Below the pieces are notes generated by a model, which was given only the letters and a program-made list of their open reading frames with translations, was not told the DNA's origin and made no database searches. DNA of 64,000 nt from JBDRED01 sp043820025 [NCBI: Elusimicrobiota bacterium] (GTDB taxonomy: Bacteria > RUG730 > JBDRED01): assembly GCA_043820025.1 (NCBI GenBank), contig JBDRED010000005.1, forward strand, positions 1 through 64,000, written 5' to 3'. This document shows, piece by piece, positions 35,220 through 44,815 of this stretch. Within the stretch, counting starts at the first letter, position 1; every line of letters begins with the position of its first letter. A program made the position numbers and the translations under genes.

Positions 35220-35942
35220 ATGGGCACTGCTTCAAACTTGTCGCGTTATAAGAGAATATTAATTAAACTCAGCGGTGAGTCTTTGGCAGTTAATGGACAA
35301 AGCGGCCTTAGCGCTGACGTTGTTGATAAATTAGCTCATCAGCTTAAAAAGGTGCAGGCATTGCCTACGCAGATTTCAATTGTAATAGGCGGTGGTAATA
35401 TTTGGCGTGGTGTTTTTGGCGAGAATATGGACAGGGTTACGTCTGATTACATGGGGATGCTCGCAACCATGATTAATGCGCTTGCCTTGCAAAACGCTTT
35501 AGAGAGTATAGGTGTGCCGACCAGAGTTCAGAGCGCGATAAATATGCAAAAACTTGCAGAACCTTTTATTCGCAGAAGAGCTATCCGCCATCTTGAAAAG
35601 GGAAGGATAGTGATTTTTGCATGCGGCACAGGAAATCCTTTTTTTACAACCGATACTGCGGCTGTTTTAAGAGCTTCTGAGGTTGAAGCAGAAGTTATTT
35701 TAAAGGCAACAAAGGTAGATGGGGTTTATTCTGACGATCCTGTTAAAAATAAAGACGCTAAGCGGTATACCGATCTAAGTTTTCAGGAAGCGCTTGTTGA
35801 AAATCTGCGAATAATGGACGCTACGGCGTTTTCTTTATGCAGAGAAAAGAATATCCCGGTTATTGTATTTGATATGACTAAAAATAATAATATTGTAGAC
35901 GTTGTTTGCGGTAAGAACGTTGGAACTTTGATACATAATTAA
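35220..35942 (+). CDS. pyrH: Uridylate kinase
   Basis: 240 aa. UMP kinase motifs RILIKLSGESL, VIGGGNIWRG and TDTAAVLRASEVEAEV are present. It phosphorylates UMP to UDP. It starts four bases after tsf, in the standard order. Confidence 0.97.
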   Translation: MGTASNLSRYKRILIKLSGESLAVNGQSGLSADVVDKLAHQLKKVQALPTQISIVIGGGNIWRGVFGENMDRVTSDYMGMLATMINALALQNALESIGVPTRVQSAINMQKLAEPFIRRRAIRHLEKGRIVIFACGTGNPFFTTDTAAVLRASEVEAEVILKATKVDGVYSDDPVKNKDAKRYTDLSFQEALVENLRIMDATAFSLCREKNIPVIVFDMTKNNNIVDVVCGKNVGTLIHN

Positions 35943-35985
35943 AATTTCGTTTATCGTTCTAAAGACCATTTTTCAGGAGGGTATT

Positions 35986-36549
35986 ATGGATACTATTAGA
36001 AACGTTTCTCATATGGCAGAGGCGAATATGAAGAAGAGTATTGAGAAATTAAAAGAAGAACTTCTTCAGGTTAGAACCGGAAGAGCTAATCCTGGAATTT
36101 TTGATAATATTAAAATTGAAAGTTATGGAACTCAAGTGCCGCTTAACCAAATTGCTTCTATTCTTGTTCCTGAACCCAGAGTTTTAGAGATTAAGCCTTG
36201 GGATGTAAATACATTACGCGATATTGAAAAAGCAATTTCAAATTCATCATTAGGGCTTACTCCTAATAATGACGGTAAATTGATAAGGCTTATACTGCCA
36301 AAACTTACAGAAGAAACACGCAAAGATCTTGTAAAATATATTAAAAAAGTTGAAGAACAGCAAAAGATAGCTATCAGAAATCAAAGGCGGGAAGCTATAG
36401 AAGAACTTAAAAACGCTGAAAAAGGGAAGGTTATTACAGAAGATCTGCTTAATTTAGGCGAAACTGAGATTCAAAAATTAACTGATAAATATATTCATCT
36501 TGTGGAGGACATGATTAAACATAAAGAGCAGGAAATTATGGAAGTCTAG
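35986..36549 (+). CDS. frr: Ribosome recycling factor
   Basis: 187 aa, normal length. LRTGRANP is seen as QVRTGRANPGIFD, with VPLNQIASI, LVKYIKKVEEQQKIAIRNQRR and LTDKYI at the C-terminus. It splits post-termination ribosomes with EF-G. A GGAGG site precedes the ATG. A ferredoxin gene follows nine bases later. Confidence 0.97.
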   Translation: MDTIRNVSHMAEANMKKSIEKLKEELLQVRTGRANPGIFDNIKIESYGTQVPLNQIASILVPEPRVLEIKPWDVNTLRDIEKAISNSSLGLTPNNDGKLIRLILPKLTEETRKDLVKYIKKVEEQQKIAIRNQRREAIEELKNAEKGKVITEDLLNLGETEIQKLTDKYIHLVEDMIKHKEQEIMEV

Positions 36550-36558
36550 GGGGGAATT

Positions 36559-36726
36559 ATGGCTCATCAAATAAAGGATGAATGTGTTGGCTGTGGATCG
36601 TGCACAAAGATTTGCACTCAACGCGCAATTGTATCTAATGGAGATAAATATAAAATTGACGCAGAAAAATGCGTAGATTGCGGTGATTGTGTTGCTATCT
36701 GCCCGGTAGAAGCGATAAAAGAATAG
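36559..36726 (+). CDS. Small 2[4Fe-4S] ferredoxin (55 aa)
   Basis: 55 aa, found by reading the gap after frr. Two CxxCxxCxxxC clusters are complete: C9, C12, C15, C19 and C38, C41, C44, C48. The first cluster is followed by Thr where Pro is usual. GGGGGG precedes the ATG at 36559. It is followed by a terminator, so it ends the rpsB-frr operon. A small ferredoxin here could supply electrons to the iron-sulphur enzyme IspG encoded 4 kb downstream; this is inference. Confidence 0.9.
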   Translation: MAHQIKDECVGCGSCTKICTQRAIVSNGDKYKIDAEKCVDCGDCVAICPVEAIKE

Positions 36727-36737
36727 TTACTAGTATC

Positions 36738-36789
36738 AAGGGGTTAATCTTGTGTGAAAAAATATACATAGGATTATCCCCTTTTTATT
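36738..36789 (+). terminator. Rho-independent terminator after the ferredoxin gene
   Basis: Arms AAGGGGTTAATCT (36738-36750) and GGATTATCCCCTT (36771-36783), 11 of 13 paired, followed by TTTTT and an AT-rich tail. Confidence 0.7.
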
Positions 36790-36810
36790 TAAGTGTGTAT
36801 AATTGTCATT

Positions 36811-36905
36811 CTGAACTTGCCTGCCCGGCCATAGGCGGAGCAGTCGCCGTCGGGGCAGGAATGACAGAGAGAAATGGATCCCCGCCTTCGCGGGTATGAC
36901 GCAGC
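36811..36905. repeat. Dispersed intergenic repeat before uppS
   Basis: Two linked elements: CCTGCCCGG with its counterpart around CGGGGCAGG, and CCCGC-CTTC-GCGGG followed by TATGAC. The GGAATGAC and GGTATGAC ends are of the same style as the repeats at 10074 and 12541. The short open frame through it is not a gene. Confidence 0.75.
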
Positions 36906-36942
36906 AGCGTTACTTTCTATTTTCTAAAAAGTGAGGGTATAT

Positions 36943-37629
36943 ATGTCAGTACCGGCGCATGTCGCTATTATTATGGATGGGAACGGCAGATGGGCAAAGT
37001 CTAAGGGTTTCCCGCGTATTATTGGGCATAGGTATGGTATGAAGAGGATAAAGGATGTGGTGAAATCTGCTGATGAGGCTGGGGTGAAAATACTTACGTT
37101 GTATGCTTTCTCGACGGAGAATTGGAAACGTCCCAAAAATGAAGTTCATGGGCTTATGAATCTTTTAGAGATTTATTTAAAAAAAGAGATCAATGAACTT
37201 GATAAAAAAAATGTCAGGTTTAGAACAATCGGCGATATAACAGCGCTGCCTAATGATATTCAACAGCTAATAAATAACTCTGTAAAAAAGACAGAAAAAA
37301 ATACAGGATTAATACTGAATATTGCGCTTAATTACGGCGGTAGAAGCGAGATTGTATCAGCAGTTAATAAAATATGTAAAGATCGGAAAAAGGCTGTTAC
37401 AGAGGATGAATTCGCAGATTATTTGGATACCAAGGGGCAGGCTGATCCTGACCTCTTAATCCGCACAGGCGGCGATATGAGAGTCAGTAACTTTTTATTA
37501 TGGCAGATCGCGTATTCAGAAATTGTTTTTATTAATAAATTTTGGCCTGATTTTAAAAAGCAGGACTTTAATTCCGCTTTAAAAGAGTATAGTTCGCGTG
37601 AGAGGAGGTTTGGCAGTGCAAAAGAGTAA
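36943..37629 (+). CDS. uppS: Undecaprenyl diphosphate synthase (cis-prenyltransferase)
   Basis: 228 aa from the ATG at 36943, which has GAGGG before it; the GTG at 36931 overlaps that site. Family signatures are HVAIIMDGNGRWA, YAFSTENWKRP and DLLIRTGGDMRVSNFLLWQ, and the catalytic Asp in MDGN is present. It makes the C55 carrier for peptidoglycan from the products of the MEP pathway. It overlaps cdsA by 14 bases. Confidence 0.95.
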   Translation: MSVPAHVAIIMDGNGRWAKSKGFPRIIGHRYGMKRIKDVVKSADEAGVKILTLYAFSTENWKRPKNEVHGLMNLLEIYLKKEINELDKKNVRFRTIGDITALPNDIQQLINNSVKKTEKNTGLILNIALNYGGRSEIVSAVNKICKDRKKAVTEDEFADYLDTKGQADPDLLIRTGGDMRVSNFLLWQIAYSEIVFINKFWPDFKKQDFNSALKEYSSRERRFGSAKE

Positions 37630-38452
37630 TTTGGTTTTACGATTTATTATTGCGGTATTTGGAATTTGGTTTATTATATTTATTACGCATTGGGGATTTA
37701 TTCCGTTCTTTTTGCTTATAACCGTGATTGTGGTTATAGGCGTTTTAGAATGGTTTTCATTAATGGCTGTAATGGGATACAAGCCTTTGCGTATTTTAGG
37801 AATGTGTTTCACTCTTTTGATAATGCTTTCTTTTTTCGCGAATGGGATAGGCATTAATATAAAACATCCTATGTTAATTGTAACATCCGCAGTAATCACA
37901 ATGTTTATAATAATATTTTTTATAGCAGGCATGTTTAGAAAAAGTATTGACGCGCTTATCATCGATGTTTCAATGACATTTTTCGGGGTTTTTTATATTG
38001 CCTGGATGCTGGGACACTTCATAGGTTTAAGAGAGATGGCTTTGTTTGGAGAATATTATGTGTACTTGGCGTTCTGTTCTGTGTGGGCGCTGGACAGCGC
38101 AGCTTACTTTATTGGCATGAAATACGGCAAGCATAAATTGATTCCCGGTATCAGCCCGAATAAATCTGTGGAAGGCGCAGTGGCCGGGTTTGCGGCGAGC
38201 ATTATTGTGGTGTGCCTCGCTAAGCTGATAGTGATAAAGTATATGACTTTTGGGGAATGTTTGATAATAGGAAGCGTGATTGGGATAGTCGGACAATTTG
38301 GAGATTTTGCCGAGTCTGTTATAAAGCGAAATGCCGGTGTCAAAGATTCCGGAAGAATTGTATTAGGACATGGCGGCGTACTGGATCGTTTTGACAGCTT
38401 AATATTTGTAGTGCCAACTGTGTATTATATTTTAAAATTTTTATCAAGATAG
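37616..38452 (+). CDS. cdsA: Phosphatidate cytidylyltransferase
   Basis: 278 aa from the GTG at 37616, seven bases after AGGAGG; the GTG at 37598 precedes that site. There are about seven membrane segments. The CDS signature near the C-terminus is IKRNAGVKDSGRIVLGHGG followed by VLDRFDS. It makes CDP-diacylglycerol, used by PgsA. Confidence 0.93.
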   Translation: MQKSNLVLRFIIAVFGIWFIIFITHWGFIPFFLLITVIVVIGVLEWFSLMAVMGYKPLRILGMCFTLLIMLSFFANGIGINIKHPMLIVTSAVITMFIIIFFIAGMFRKSIDALIIDVSMTFFGVFYIAWMLGHFIGLREMALFGEYYVYLAFCSVWALDSAAYFIGMKYGKHKLIPGISPNKSVEGAVAGFAASIIVVCLAKLIVIKYMTFGECLIIGSVIGIVGQFGDFAESVIKRNAGVKDSGRIVLGHGGVLDRFDSLIFVVPTVYYILKFLSR

Positions 38453-38534
38453 AAGTCAGAATACAGAATTCAGAAACTACTTTCTAATTTCTATTTTCTA
38501 AAAATTTCTGCAAAGAAATTTTTCCGGAGGAGAG

Positions 38535-39692
38535 ATGAAAACGATTGCTGTGCTTGGGTCTACCGGTTCTATTGGAACAATGACACTTGATGTTATAACA
38601 AAACTCAAGAACTATAAGGTGATAGCTTTATCTGCCTACAAAAATATTCCGCTATTAAAAAAACAAATACAGAGGTTCCGGCCAAAAGAGATAGTGATTT
38701 TTGATTCAGAAGCAAAAGATAAATTCATTAAAAATGAAAAGGCTTTGATAAAGAAATTTAATCTTAGAGTGCATACAGGCGTGGATGGATTAAACAGGAT
38801 AGCGTCATTAAAAGGATTGGATATTGTTCTTGTGGCAGTTGTCGGCGCTATAGGCCTGGAACCAATATTTAGCGCGATTCGTAATAAAATTACAGTGGCT
38901 TTGGCGAATAAAGAACCGCTGGTAATTGCCGGAAGTTTAATAATGAAGGAAGCTGAAAAATATCAAACAAGAATACTGCCTGTAGACAGCGAACATAGCG
39001 CTATATTCCAATGCCTTCTCGGAGAAAATCCAAATAATATAAAAAGAATTCTTCTTACAGCTTCCGGCGGGCCGTTCTATAAGTTTACTGAGAAACAGCT
39101 AAAATCAATTAATGTAAAAGATTCATTGAAACATCCGAGATGGAAGATGGGGCCTAAGATTACTATTGATTCGGCAACATTAATGAATAAAGGTTTAGAG
39201 GTTATTGAGGCGCATCATTTGTTTGGCGTTCCTCTGAATAAAATTTCAGTTGTTATACATCCGCAGTCAATTATACATTCTATGGTGGAGTTTATAGACG
39301 ATTCAATAAAAGCGCAGATGAGCGCAACGGATATGCGCGGCCCTATTCAAAATGCTTTGACATTTCCAAATAGGGAGAAATCATCTATTCCTTCTCTTGA
39401 TTTAACTAAGATAGGCTGTTTTACATTTGATAAGCCTGACACAAAAATGTTTCCATGTTTAGCGCTGGCTATTAATGCTCAAAAAATCGGCGGAACCATG
39501 CCGGCTGTTCTAAATGCGGCGAATGAAATAGCGGTTGCTAAATTTTTAAAAGGTGAAATTGGTTTTTTAGATATTCCGAAAATTATAAAAAAAACAATGA
39601 GTAAGCATATTCCCAAGAAACTGCGCGCTATTAAAGATGTTTTAATAGCGGATGAATGGGCGAGAAAAACAGCTTTAGGGGTGTTAAAATGA
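38535..39692 (+). CDS. dxr: 1-deoxy-D-xylulose 5-phosphate reductoisomerase
   Basis: 385 aa. NADPH site VLGSTGSIGTMTLDV, substrate and metal motif LPVDSEHSAIFQCL and LTASGGPF are present. It is the second step of the MEP pathway. CCGGAGGAG precedes the ATG. Its stop overlaps rseP by four bases. Confidence 0.97.
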   Translation: MKTIAVLGSTGSIGTMTLDVITKLKNYKVIALSAYKNIPLLKKQIQRFRPKEIVIFDSEAKDKFIKNEKALIKKFNLRVHTGVDGLNRIASLKGLDIVLVAVVGAIGLEPIFSAIRNKITVALANKEPLVIAGSLIMKEAEKYQTRILPVDSEHSAIFQCLLGENPNNIKRILLTASGGPFYKFTEKQLKSINVKDSLKHPRWKMGPKITIDSATLMNKGLEVIEAHHLFGVPLNKISVVIHPQSIIHSMVEFIDDSIKAQMSATDMRGPIQNALTFPNREKSSIPSLDLTKIGCFTFDKPDTKMFPCLALAINAQKIGGTMPAVLNAANEIAVAKFLKGEIGFLDIPKIIKKTMSKHIPKKLRAIKDVLIADEWARKTALGVLK

Positions 39693-40738
39693 TTACAATA
39701 CTGCTCGTAGCCGCAGCCCTGGGCATAGTTATTATTATCCATGAATTGGGCCATTTTATGTTCGCAAAACTATTTGGCGTTAAGGTTGAGGTTTTTTCTC
39801 TGGGATTTGGGCCGGAATGGTTTGGTTTTACTAAGAATGGAACCAGATACAAAGTAAGCCTGATCCCTCTTGGCGGTTATGTTAAAATGGCCGGAGAAAT
39901 TCCGGGTGATAAAAAGGAATATGTAAAGGGGGATTTTCTCTGGCTTGCATGGTGGAAGAGAATACTCGTGGCTTTCGTAGGCCCGCTGATGAATGTATTG
40001 GGCGCGGTTGTTATAATATTTGTAATTGTTTTTAAATCAGGATTGGCAGTTCCTTTGAACGATCCTGTGATAGGAGCGCTGGTCGAGGGAATGCCTGCGC
40101 AGATTGCCGGGATTAAATCAGGCGACGTAATAGAAGAAATAAATGGCGTGAAAATAAGTTCTTGGGAAGATTTAACAAAAAATATTAATGACAAAAAAAA
40201 TGATCCGATACATTTGAAGTTAATAAGGCAGGGGGAAGCGAAGGATCTGGAACTAACGCCAATCTATAATGATAAGTATAAGGTATACATGATTGGCATA
40301 GGCCCTAAAATTGAGATAAAAAATGTCTCAATATTTAAGAGCATAGTTTATAGTTTTCAAACCGTTGGGTATCTCGTTATTCTTTTTTTTAAAACAATTT
40401 TCTTGGCTCTGGCAGGAAAGCTCGAGGCGCAGGTTATGGGGCCCATAGGCGTAGCCCATACATTGACTATGGCTGCAAGATCAAATATTTTAGAGTTTTT
40501 AAATTTACTTGCTATGGTCAGCATAAACTTGGGACTTATAAATATACTGCCATTGCCTTTACTGGACGGAGGCCATATTGTATTATACTTATGGGAAGGA
40601 ATAAGAGGTAAAGCTGTTTCGGAAAAGGTAATGCAATACATACAATTGATCGGATTGTTTTTGCTTATTGGATTAATTGTGTTTGCCACAAAACAGGATA
40701 TAGTCAGGATATTTTTTACAAATAATTTAGGAAGTTAG
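39689..40738 (+). CDS. rseP: Site-2 zinc metalloprotease RseP
   Basis: 349 aa from the ATG at 39689, overlapping the dxr stop as ATGA; an in-frame ATG at 39656 is inside dxr. HELGH lies at about residues 16-20 in the first membrane segment, a single PDZ domain is at about 125-205, and LLDGGHIVLYLWE carries the third zinc ligand. It cleaves membrane anti-sigma factors or signal-peptide remnants. The dxr-rseP order is common. Confidence 0.94.
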   Translation: MITILLVAAALGIVIIIHELGHFMFAKLFGVKVEVFSLGFGPEWFGFTKNGTRYKVSLIPLGGYVKMAGEIPGDKKEYVKGDFLWLAWWKRILVAFVGPLMNVLGAVVIIFVIVFKSGLAVPLNDPVIGALVEGMPAQIAGIKSGDVIEEINGVKISSWEDLTKNINDKKNDPIHLKLIRQGEAKDLELTPIYNDKYKVYMIGIGPKIEIKNVSIFKSIVYSFQTVGYLVILFFKTIFLALAGKLEAQVMGPIGVAHTLTMAARSNILEFLNLLAMVSINLGLINILPLPLLDGGHIVLYLWEGIRGKAVSEKVMQYIQLIGLFLLIGLIVFATKQDIVRIFFTNNLGS

Positions 40739-40748
40739 CGCAGATTGA

Positions 40749-40824
40749 GTATCCGAACTTTGGGGTCTGTCCCTCATTTCGGATACTTATCCGAAATGAG
40801 GGACAGACCCCAAAGTTCGGATAC
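40749..40824. repeat. Perfect 37-bp-arm inverted repeat between rseP and ispG
   Basis: Arms 40749-40785 and 40788-40824 are exact reverse complements around CT. The core is GGGGTCTGTCCCTC and its complement, similar in style to the GGGGTCAGGTCTC hairpins at 52685 and 61106. There is no T-tract, so it is more likely a REP-like mobile element than a terminator. Confidence 0.9.
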
Positions 40825-40856
40825 TTTTAGAATGAGAAAAATAGGCGGGGCAGAAG

Positions 40857-41915
40857 ATGAAATACACGCGAAACAAAACAAGAAAGGTTAATGTCGGAAA
40901 AGTAACTATCGGCGGAGCTGATAATATTATCGTGCAGTCTATGACAAATACTAATACAGCCGATGTTTCAGCAACTGTTAAACAGATTCATGTGCTGGAA
41001 AAAGCAGGGTGCGAGATTGTCAGGGTTAGTGTGCCGGATGAAACTTCAGCCGCGGCTTTATCTAAGATAAAAAAGAAAATAAATATTCCATTGGTTGCGG
41101 ATATTCATTTTGATTATAAATTAGCGCTTTTGGCAATCGCTAATGGCGCGGACAAGGTCAGAATTAATCCGGGTAATATGCGAAAGGATAAATTAAAGGA
41201 TATTTTAAATATGGCCAAGGATCGCAATACAGCTATCCGTATTGGCGTAAATAGCGGGTCATTAAAAAAACTGCATGGCAGTTCCATTAAATTGTCGTCT
41301 GAAAAACGGGCCGGTATTTTGGTTGATGCTGTGAGCGAATATCTAAATACATTTGAAAGAGAATCTTTTTATAACACAGTAGTAGCGCTTAAAGCGTCAG
41401 ATGTTGGAACTACAATAAAGGCATGCGAGATTTTTAGTAATAATTTTAAATACCCGGCGCATATAGGCATTACTGAGTCAGGGTCATTGTTCCAAGGGTC
41501 TATAAAATCAACTGCAGGACTCGCGCAGATTATTTCCGGGGGTTTAGGCGATACAATGCGAATTTCATTAAGCGCTGATCCTGTTTGGGAAGTTCGCGCC
41601 GCGTATATTCTTTTGCAGTCTTTAGGCATAAGGCAAAAAATGCCAAATATAATTTCCTGTCCTACTTGCGCCAGAACAACTGTGGATGTTATAAAATTGG
41701 TTGCGGAAATAGAAAAAGTATTATATTCTTTTGACTGGTCGGGCGATAGGGCCTGTCTTAAAACAATAGCTGTAATGGGGTGTGTTGTTAACGGCCCGGG
41801 GGAAGCGAAGGAAGCGGATTTGGGAATTACCGGTGCAGGGAATAAGATTTGTTTATTCAAAAAAGGCAGGATAATAGCGACATTAAAAAAAGAACAGTTC
41901 AGATCGGTTTTTTGA
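40857..41915 (+). CDS. ispG: 4-hydroxy-3-methylbut-2-enyl diphosphate synthase
   Basis: 352 aa. The first domain has VQSMTNTNTADV and PLVADIHFDYKLAL. The iron-sulphur domain has CPTCARTTVD and GCVVNGPGEAKEADLGI, giving the three conserved cysteines. It is a late step of the MEP pathway and needs electrons from a ferredoxin or flavodoxin. It follows dxr-rseP. Confidence 0.96.
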   Translation: MKYTRNKTRKVNVGKVTIGGADNIIVQSMTNTNTADVSATVKQIHVLEKAGCEIVRVSVPDETSAAALSKIKKKINIPLVADIHFDYKLALLAIANGADKVRINPGNMRKDKLKDILNMAKDRNTAIRIGVNSGSLKKLHGSSIKLSSEKRAGILVDAVSEYLNTFERESFYNTVVALKASDVGTTIKACEIFSNNFKYPAHIGITESGSLFQGSIKSTAGLAQIISGGLGDTMRISLSADPVWEVRAAYILLQSLGIRQKMPNIISCPTCARTTVDVIKLVAEIEKVLYSFDWSGDRACLKTIAVMGCVVNGPGEAKEADLGITGAGNKICLFKKGRIIATLKKEQFRSVF

Positions 41916-41973
41916 GCGAATTAAAAAAATTGATAGCTTAAAAATTTAAAAATAATTAATGGAAGGTTATGAT

Positions 41974-43680
41974 ATGAGATTTTCAAAAACACTTATACCT
42001 ACGCTAAAAGAGGTGCCTAAAGACGCGGAGATTGTAAGTCATAAGCTAATGTACCGCGCAGGCATGATCCGCAAATTATCAGCAGGTATATACGAATGGC
42101 TGCCTATTGGGTTTCGCGTTCTAAAAAAAGTAGAAAATATTATTAGAGAAGAAATGGATAATGCGGGCGCACTTGAAGTATTCCTTCCTGCGCTTCAGCC
42201 AAAGGATTTATGGATGAAGAGCGGCAGGTGGGACGTGTACGGCAAAGAGCTAATGCGCCTCAAAGATCGTCATGAACGTGAATTTTGCCTGGGCCCGACG
42301 CATGAAGAGGTAATTACAAATCGTGTTGGGGCAGAGGTTAAGTCTTATAGGAATCTGCCAATTACTTTATATCAATTCCAAACCAAGTTTCGAGACGAAA
42401 TACGTCCAAGGTTTGGGATTATGCGGAGCCGCGAGTTTTATATGAAAGACGCTTATAGTTTTGATACTACTGACGAGAATGCGCAGAAGTCATATGAGAT
42501 TATGGTTGAAGCGTATAAAAAAATGTTTAAGAGATGCGGACTGGAATTTGGGGTTGTTGAAGCTGATTCAGGCGCTATTGGAGGAAGCTTTTCTCATGAG
42601 TTTATGGTGTTTGCCGAGTCAGGCGAGAGTAAGATTGTGTCATGCGCGTGCGGATATGCGGCTAATTTAGAGAAAGCGTCAGCTGATTTTAAAATTTATG
42701 ACGATAATAATAATGAAAAGAATTATGAAAAGGTTAAAACACCGAATGTGACAAGCGTTGAGGAAGTTTCAAAATTTCTTCAAATACCTGCGCATAAATT
42801 TTTAAAGGCATTGGTGTATAAAACTAATAATGAGTATATAATGGTTTTGATAAGGGGCGACAGGCAGATAAATGAACATAAGCTTTCCGGTTATCTTAAA
42901 GTTAATGAGTTAATAAAACCGGAAGAGAAAGAGATAATTGAGAAGCTGGGGCTTGTTCCGGGTTTTCTGGGGCCATTAAAATTACAAAAAAATCTGCGTA
43001 TTATCGCGGATGCGTCTGTTACGACAATTACCGGCGCTGTGGCAGGAGCGAATGAAAAAGATTACCATTGCATAAATGTGAATTTTAAACGGGATATTAA
43101 TTGCGGCGAAATAGCCGATGTGATTTTGGTAAACGAAGACGATAGATGTAGTAAGTGCGGAATGCAGCTGCATTTTAGCCAGGGTATTGAGGTTGGGCAT
43201 ACATTTAAACTTGGCACAAAATACAGCGATGCAATGCAGGCTGAGTATCTTGATGAAAACGGCGAAACTAAGTCTATGATTATGGGATGTTATGGTATCG
43301 GAGTTTCGCGCGTTGTCGCTGCTGCTATTGAGCAGAATCATGATGCTAATGGAATTATCTGGCCGTGGGCAATAGCGCCTTATCAAATTGGAGTTGTAAT
43401 AACTGACACAAGTAATAATAGCTTGATGGAGATTGGCGAAAAAATATATAATACGCTTAAGGCTGAAGGCTTTGATGCGCTTTTAGATGATAGAGATGAA
43501 AGAGCCGGCGTTAAGTTTAAAGATATGGACCTTATAGGGATTCCTTTGCGTATTATTATTGGAAAAAAATATTTAGAAAATAAAGAATTTGAGTTAAAGC
43601 CGCGCAAACAAGGCGAATCAACCGGCTGTAAAGAAGAAAAATTATTAGACGTAATTAATGAATTAAGAAAACTATTGTAA
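41974..43680 (+). CDS. proS: Prolyl-tRNA synthetase
   Basis: 568 aa from the ATG at 41974, seven bases after GGAAGG; the ATG at 41959 overlaps that site. Class II motifs are seen: EFCLGPTHEEV, FRDEIRPRFGIMRSREFYMKDAYSF and GCYGIGVSR. A YbaK-like editing insertion lies at about 225-380. It is the bacterial-type enzyme. Confidence 0.96.
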   Translation: MRFSKTLIPTLKEVPKDAEIVSHKLMYRAGMIRKLSAGIYEWLPIGFRVLKKVENIIREEMDNAGALEVFLPALQPKDLWMKSGRWDVYGKELMRLKDRHEREFCLGPTHEEVITNRVGAEVKSYRNLPITLYQFQTKFRDEIRPRFGIMRSREFYMKDAYSFDTTDENAQKSYEIMVEAYKKMFKRCGLEFGVVEADSGAIGGSFSHEFMVFAESGESKIVSCACGYAANLEKASADFKIYDDNNNEKNYEKVKTPNVTSVEEVSKFLQIPAHKFLKALVYKTNNEYIMVLIRGDRQINEHKLSGYLKVNELIKPEEKEIIEKLGLVPGFLGPLKLQKNLRIIADASVTTITGAVAGANEKDYHCINVNFKRDINCGEIADVILVNEDDRCSKCGMQLHFSQGIEVGHTFKLGTKYSDAMQAEYLDENGETKSMIMGCYGIGVSRVVAAAIEQNHDANGIIWPWAIAPYQIGVVITDTSNNSLMEIGEKIYNTLKAEGFDALLDDRDERAGVKFKDMDLIGIPLRIIIGKKYLENKEFELKPRKQGESTGCKEEKLLDVINELRKLL

Positions 43681-43731
43681 AATACAAATTATAATTCACC
43701 GGGACTATCCCCTTTAATGTTTGGAGGTTTA

Positions 43732-44757
43732 ATGAAGGCTTTTGTAATGAGCGCCGGATTGGGAACTCGGCTTAGGCCGCTTACATTTCATGTTCCTAAA
43801 CCAATGATAACGATCGCGAATAAGCCTGTATTGCAGAATACTCTCGAGCTTTTGTCTAAGCATAATGTTAAGGATGTAGCGGTTAATCTCCATTCTTTTC
43901 CGGAGATTATTAAAAAGTATTTTGGAAATGGCGAAAAATTTGATATAAATATTACTTACTCATTTGAGAAAGAACTCCTAGGCACTGCCGGCGGAGTTCG
44001 AAAGATGAAAGATATGCTTGATGAGACATTTATTGTTATGAGCGGCGATGGTTTGGTGGATTTAGACATTACAGAGGTTTTAAAATTCCATAAAGAGAAA
44101 AAGACTATTGCGACAATCGTGTTAAAATCTAAGGACAAAAAATTTGAATATGGCGTTGTGCGCGCCGGCAAAGACTGCGCGATTGAACAGTTCATTGAAA
44201 AGCCTTTGTGGGGCGATGTTTTTGAAAATCGCGTAAACACAGGAATATATATATTAGAACCTGAAATATTTGACTATATACCTGAAAATAAGTTTTATGA
44301 TTTTGGTCATAATGTGTGGCCGGAACTGCTAAAAAAAAATATTCCGATATATGCTTATGAGATAGATAGTTATTGGTGCGATATTGGGAATCTTTATGAG
44401 TATAGAAAGGCGCAGATTGATGTGATGTCCGGCGCGGTAAATATTAAAATTCCCGGCAGGGAAATCTCTAATAAAATCTGGGTTGGAGATAATACTGAGA
44501 TTGATTCAAATGCAGATTTAATGCCGCCCTGCATAATTGGAAACAGCTGTAAGATAAATAAAGGAGCGGCAATTAAGGGCAATACTGTTATTGGCAATAA
44601 TGTAATTATAGACGACAGCGCTTCTATAGAAAATTGCGTAATATGGGATAATGTTAGAATTGGGAAGGGGAGCGTTTTAAAAGATTGTATTGTTGGTTCA
44701 GATTCAAATGTAACGAGCGGCAGTATTGTTTATGAAGGAACAATAGTAAAAAAATAA
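43732..44757 (+). CDS. Sugar-phosphate nucleotidyltransferase with left-handed beta-helix
   Basis: 341 aa from the ATG at 43732, after GGAGG. The N-terminal Rossmann domain has [20 protein letters not shown] and [10 protein letters not shown]. The C-terminal 100 residues are hexapeptide repeats ([20 protein letters not shown]). This is the mannose-1-phosphate guanylyltransferase / glucose-1-phosphate thymidylyltransferase group; the nucleotide and sugar cannot be told from sequence. It makes an activated sugar for the envelope. Confidence 0.88.
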   Translation: MKAFVMSAGLGTRLRPLTFHVPKPMITIANKPVLQNTLELLSKHNVKDVAVNLHSFPEIIKKYFGNGEKFDINITYSFEKELLGTAGGVRKMKDMLDETFIVMSGDGLVDLDITEVLKFHKEKKTIATIVLKSKDKKFEYGVVRAGKDCAIEQFIEKPLWGDVFENRVNTGIYILEPEIFDYIPENKFYDFGHNVWPELLKKNIPIYAYEIDSYWCDIGNLYEYRKAQIDVMSGAVNIKIPGREISNKIWVGDNTEIDSNADLMPPCIIGNSCKINKGAAIKGNTVIGNNVIIDDSASIENCVIWDNVRIGKGSVLKDCIVGSDSNVTSGSIVYEGTIVKK

Positions 44758-44815
44758 AATAAAAATCGTAATGCGTCAAATTTCAAAACGTATTGCGTAT
44801 AAAAGGAGAGGGAAA

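Noticed and set aside
36687-36899. 70-codon open frame after frr
   Set aside because: It overlaps the real ferredoxin gene in another frame and then runs through a terminator and dispersed repeats.
44758-44815. SAM riboswitch before metK
   Set aside because: The 58-base leader is too short and shows no paired helices or terminator of a SAM riboswitch.
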